DNA from: Mucilaginibacter rubeus | GTDB taxonomy: Bacteria > Bacteroidota > Bacteroidia > Sphingobacteriales > Sphingobacteriaceae | Assembly (NCBI RefSeq): GCF_014643835.1 | Contig: NZ_BMKD01000005.1 | Span: 62,001 to 126,000, forward strand | Length of the DNA stretch: 64,000 nucleotides | Reading direction: 5' to 3' | Part shown: in pieces, positions 61,322 to 64,000 of the stretch | How the letters are laid out: every line of letters begins with the position of its first letter | How positions within the stretch are numbered: the first letter of the stretch is position 1 | Position numbers and translations under genes: made by a program | Notes under the pieces: model-generated | Database searches by the model: none | Seen by the model: only the letters and a program-made list of their open reading frames with translations | What the model was told of the DNA's origin: nothing

Positions 61322-62269
61322 TCACTTAATCTTTATCGACTCTACTGTTTTTTTAAACTTAACAAGGTAATTGCTTGTATTGCTGTAAGCACTTCCCATA
61401 AAAAGAAGACTGGAATTTTCACCTACCAATGCTACCTGGTACATTACACCAGCCGTTCCGTTAAGTGTTGTTTTAGTATTTAAAACATAGGCAGTATAAT
61501 TACCTATTTTGGTTTTGCTTATTGTTTTATTGTCAAGCTTGATACCCTTTTTTTCGTATCGCCAAAGCATATCATTGGCAAACTCATTCGCTTTCTCTTC
61601 AGTAACTTTAGGGAGTGACGCAATGATAAAAGAATTGGCCAGCGAGTTGTTCACATCAGCTTTACCATTTTCATTATACATAAACATATTTGAAGCGGTC
61701 ATAGCATATTGAAAATTGGTGATGGAATGATCAAATTCAAAATTAGCCAATTCCAGCGGATCTGATTTCAATTCCTTGTCATAGTAAACTGATCTCAAGA
61801 TATCTAATAACTCCTTTTTTCCTTGTCCGTCTGCTGTTTTACAAACGCCCGCAATCAAGGTAACAAATGTTTCGTCACCAAAAACTAACATCACTTTTGT
61901 TTCGCCGGGATATTTGGAAGGTCCATCGCCAAAAATGCCGTCAAACTGATTTAATTTAATGCCTTTTACAACATCAATTTTTGCCCCTTTGGCTTCAATT
62001 GCTTCCCTCGTAAAACCAGTCTTGGCATTATTAAAATTTGCAGCAGTTGATTCAACAACTTGTATATACAACTTATCATTTTTTTGATAGCGGGCCAACT
62101 CTTTTATATACTGATAATCTTTAGGTATCTGCATATAAACCTTAGTTCCGGTTATTCTTACAAGCTTACCGGACTTAACTGTATGTATTTGATTGGGAAA
62201 TTCACTCTCAGTTTGAGCAAATGAATTAACTGCAAAAAGGGTAAGGATCAGGCTAAAGAATATTTTCAT
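61322..62269 (-). CDS. Secreted hypothetical protein in a single-gene islet
   Basis: A 315-residue protein from the ATG at 62269 with signal peptide MKIFFSLILTLFAVNSFA. The mature part is of mixed alpha/beta character (LVRITGTKVYMQIPKDYQYIK in part, GETKVMLVFGDETFVTLIAG, GTAGVMYQVALVGENSSLLF). It has no Cys cluster, lipobox or catalytic motif that I recognise. By eye it is richer in A+T than murF and recQ. It is the only gene between two copies of the murF 3' end, which suggests it arrived as a unit; it may be a self-contained cargo gene. Function unknown. Confidence 0.75.
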   Translation of the reverse strand: MKIFFSLILTLFAVNSFAQTESEFPNQIHTVKSGKLVRITGTKVYMQIPKDYQYIKELARYQKNDKLYIQVVESTAANFNNAKTGFTREAIEAKGAKIDVVKGIKLNQFDGIFGDGPSKYPGETKVMLVFGDETFVTLIAGVCKTADGQGKKELLDILRSVYYDKELKSDPLELANFEFDHSITNFQYAMTASNMFMYNENGKADVNNSLANSFIIASLPKVTEEKANEFANDMLWRYEKKGIKLDNKTISKTKIGNYTAYVLNTKTTLNGTAGVMYQVALVGENSSLLFMGSAYSNTSNYLVKFKKTVESIKIK

Positions 62270-62355
62270 AAAAACGCCATGTTGGAATAGCGCTTTAAAA
62301 TTAAAGCAAAATATCAAGAGCAAAAAATATTTAATAAGTGGAGTGCCCAACAGTC

Positions 62356-62404
62356 CAAAGGATCAAGAGGAATGGCTTTAGAGTGGTTGGTGGAATTGTT
62401 TTAA
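62356..62404 (+). pseudogene. Displaced fragment of the murF 3' end (right copy)
   Basis: 49 nt matching 61268-61316 with three differences, all transitions: two silent, one changing Arg to Trp. It encodes a KGSRGMALEWLVELF-like tail and a stop but has no upstream murF sequence. It looks like the ancestral or duplicated gene end left after insertion. Confidence 0.85.
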
Positions 62405-62412
62405 GTTTCAAA

Positions 62413-62503
62413 GTAAAGACGCGTCACATGCGTCTCCCATGAGGACAGATAAGCAATCAACGCAAAACCAGTCATTCGGGAAACGCATGTGACGAGTCTC
62501 TAC
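62413..62503. repeat. Palindromic intergenic repeat (GTAGAGACGCGTC type)
   Basis: Arms 62413-62437 and 62479-62503 (GTAAAGACGCGTCACATGCG...) match at 22 of 25 positions. It lies just after the murF fragment and before the end of the permease gene. Confidence 0.8.
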
Positions 62504-62519
62504 CAATTTGAACCAACTA

Positions 62520-64000
62520 TTATTCCCTCCGCAAACTATCAACCGGGTTAGCCAACGCGGCCTTAACCGATTGAAAACTGATAGTGATAAAAGCGATCAA
62601 TACAGCAATCACAGCAGCTAATACAAAGGCTGTCCAGCTTATGACGACTCGGTAAGCAAATGCATCAAGCCAGTGGCTCATAGCCAGCCAGGCAATCGGG
62701 AAAGCCACAACGATAGCAATAAGCACCAGCTTAATAAAATCTTTTGCTAAGAGGGCAACAACATTTGTTACGGTGGCACCCAAAACTTTCCGCACACCAA
62801 TTTCGCGGGTACGTAACTGAGCGGTGTAAGCTGCCAAACCAAGCAGGCCAAGGCAGGAGATTAAAATAGCTATCCCCGCAAAATAGTTAAACAATGTACC
62901 TTCCCGCTGTTCGCCCTGGTAAAGCTTGTTGAATATGTCATCCAGGAAAGTGTAACCAAACGGAAACTGCCCATTGTATTGTTTAAACTCTTTTTCGGCA
63001 GCTGCTATGGCTTTTGGCGCACCATCGCCGGTTGTTTTAATATACAGTGAAGCATACGTATCCGGGGCGTAGAAAAACACCATCGGCCCAATTTTTTCAC
63101 GCATACTTGCAAAGTGAAAATCCTTTACCACGCCTATGATAGTTCCTTCGGTTTTACGCAACCTGAAACGTTTGCCTATCGGGTCTTTCATACCTAACTC
63201 CTTAATTGCAGCCTCATTCAGGATATAATGAGCCGAATCACTCACCGAGCCATCAAAACCGCGACCTGCAGCCATTTTTATCTTGAAAAAAGAAATAAAA
63301 TCTTTATCAATTCCCTGGGGATGTACAATAAACGTTTGACCGGTGGCTTTACCATCCCAATCGTTATCGCCGGAAATACCACCATTATTAACAATATTGC
63401 CGCTTGAACGCGTTACGGCTTCAACCCCCGGTTGTTTCAAAAGTTCGGCTTTAACAGCATCATAATGATCTTTCATATCGCGCATCCAAAAAGCAAACAC
63501 ATGACTTTTATCATAGCCTAAATTTTTAGACCGGATGTAATTAAGCTGGCTGGTGATCACAATGGTACTGATGATCAATATTACTGAAAAGGTAAACTGC
63601 ACCACTACCAGGATCTTACGGAAAAGCACATCTCCAATACCATTGGATATTTTACCCTTAAGTGCTTTTAATGGTTCAAAAGATGAAAGCAGTAGCGCCG
63701 GGTAAATACTGGACAATACAAGGGTAGCAGTGATGGTACCCGCAATAACCAACCAGATATGGTAGTTGGAAAGATTAAATACCAGTTGCTTACCCGCAAT
63801 TTCATTAAATACAGGAATTACGTTATAAATTACCAACACTGCTAAAACCGACGAAAGGATAAACAGCAAAGCTGTTTCTACCACAAACTGCATAAACAAT
63901 TGTGTTTTTGCCGCGCCGATGATCTTTCGCATGCTTATTTCCTTGGCGCGCAGCATGGCCCGCGCGGTTGAAAGGTTAACATAGTTGATACAGGCAATCA
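62520..64000 (-). CDS. MacB/FtsX-type ABC transporter permease, 5' end missing
   Basis: The frame continues through 64000, so the start lies beyond the window; a Met at 63956 is internal, because the preceding codons read CINYVNLSTARAM, typical of these permeases. Two FtsX domains are visible: one N-terminal fragment (MRKIIGAAKTQLFMQFVVET, with membrane segments) and a C-terminal one (REIGVRKVLGATVTNVVALL) separated by a periplasmic MacB-like core (about 130-330). It belongs to the large Bacteroidota group of permeases with fused MacB_PCD and FtsX domains, thought to export small molecules or lipoproteins with a separate ATPase, which is not in the window. Confidence 0.93.
   Translation of the reverse strand, partial: IACINYVNLSTARAMLRAKEISMRKIIGAAKTQLFMQFVVETALLFILSSVLAVLVIYNVIPVFNEIAGKQLVFNLSNYHIWLVIAGTITATLVLSSIYPALLLSSFEPLKALKGKISNGIGDVLFRKILVVVQFTFSVILIISTIVITSQLNYIRSKNLGYDKSHVFAFWMRDMKDHYDAVKAELLKQPGVEAVTRSSGNIVNNGGISGDNDWDGKATGQTFIVHPQGIDKDFISFFKIKMAAGRGFDGSVSDSAHYILNEAAIKELGMKDPIGKRFRLRKTEGTIIGVVKDFHFASMREKIGPMVFFYAPDTYASLYIKTTGDGAPKAIAAAEKEFKQYNGQFPFGYTFLDDIFNKLYQGEQREGTLFNYFAGIAILISCLGLLGLAAYTAQLRTREIGVRKVLGATVTNVVALLAKDFIKLVLIAIVVAFPIAWLAMSHWLDAFAYRVVISWTAFVLAAVIAVLIAFITISFQSVKAALANPVDSLRRE

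Noticed and set aside
1-64000. CRISPR arrays, insertion sequences, prophage or rRNA
   Set aside because: No regularly spaced direct repeats with unique spacers, no transposase, integrase or phage genes, and no rRNA-like sequence were found in the window.

Overview
The window looks like chromosome from a Bacteroidota bacterium of the family Sphingobacteriaceae, most like Mucilaginibacter or Pedobacter. The signs are SusC/SusD pairs, GH97, DUF1735, PspC, HYC_CC_PP and DUF5990 families, start codons in A+T-rich context with little Shine-Dalgarno signal, Bacteroidota promoters (TTTG about 20 nt before TAnnTTTG), and many palindromic intergenic repeats. The assignment is an inference from gene content. 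I see no phage, transposase, integrase, CRISPR array or rRNA.

Layout. 1-5.5 kb: a sugar-use operon with the 3' part of a GH97 glycosidase, a ROK sugar kinase, a FucP-type MFS transporter and a secreted hydrolase-like protein. 5.7-14.9 kb: housekeeping genes, namely a fused E1 alpha/beta 2-oxoacid dehydrogenase, rsmA facing away from pdxA, a DUF5009 membrane protein, a lone E1 beta (PdhB-like) and a DtxR-type metal regulator. 15-21 kb: envelope proteins, including two paralogous secreted proteins on either side of an OmpA-type protein, an S41 protease and a small beta-barrel. 21.3-24.7 kb: a 1140-residue ThuA/sugar dehydrogenase/PKD/cytochrome c fusion. 25.0-25.5 kb: a complete minus-strand transcription unit encoding two unusually large tRNA-like RNAs. 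25.5-32.4 kb: an Lrp/AsnC regulator, GH30, ApbE, an outer-membrane-like protein and an OmpR-type two-component system. 32.7-36.7 kb: an OmpA lipoprotein, then a likely copper-handling operon (HYC_CC_PP protein, secreted HMA protein, beta-barrel, Met/His-rich protein). 36.9-43.7 kb: a coiled-coil protein, GHL10 hydrolase, DUF1835, NTF2-like protein, M20 amidohydrolase and DoxX. 43.9-49.5 kb: a SusC/SusD/DUF1735 glycan-uptake operon with no enzyme gene. 49.7-54.7 kb: PadR and PspC, then a TonB-dependent-receptor-like protein. 54.9-64 kb: M14 peptidase, recQ, murF, a single-gene islet and a truncated MacB-like permease.

The most unusual signals are these. (1) The two tandem ~112-116 nt tRNA-like genes have a Leu-type D arm, a very long variable arm containing its own hairpin, and an apparent GUC anticodon with C38 and G73. 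They have their own promoter and tandem terminators, and paired changes between the copies support the fold. (2) A ~1.09 kb islet sits at the 3' end of murF, carries one secreted-protein gene, and is bounded by 49-bp copies of the murF end (46/49 identical). (3) A C-rich palindromic repeat family supplies the TAA stop codons of three genes and also lies in frame inside murF. (4) Two promoters place the -7 box exactly 4 nt before the ATG, which suggests leaderless mRNAs.
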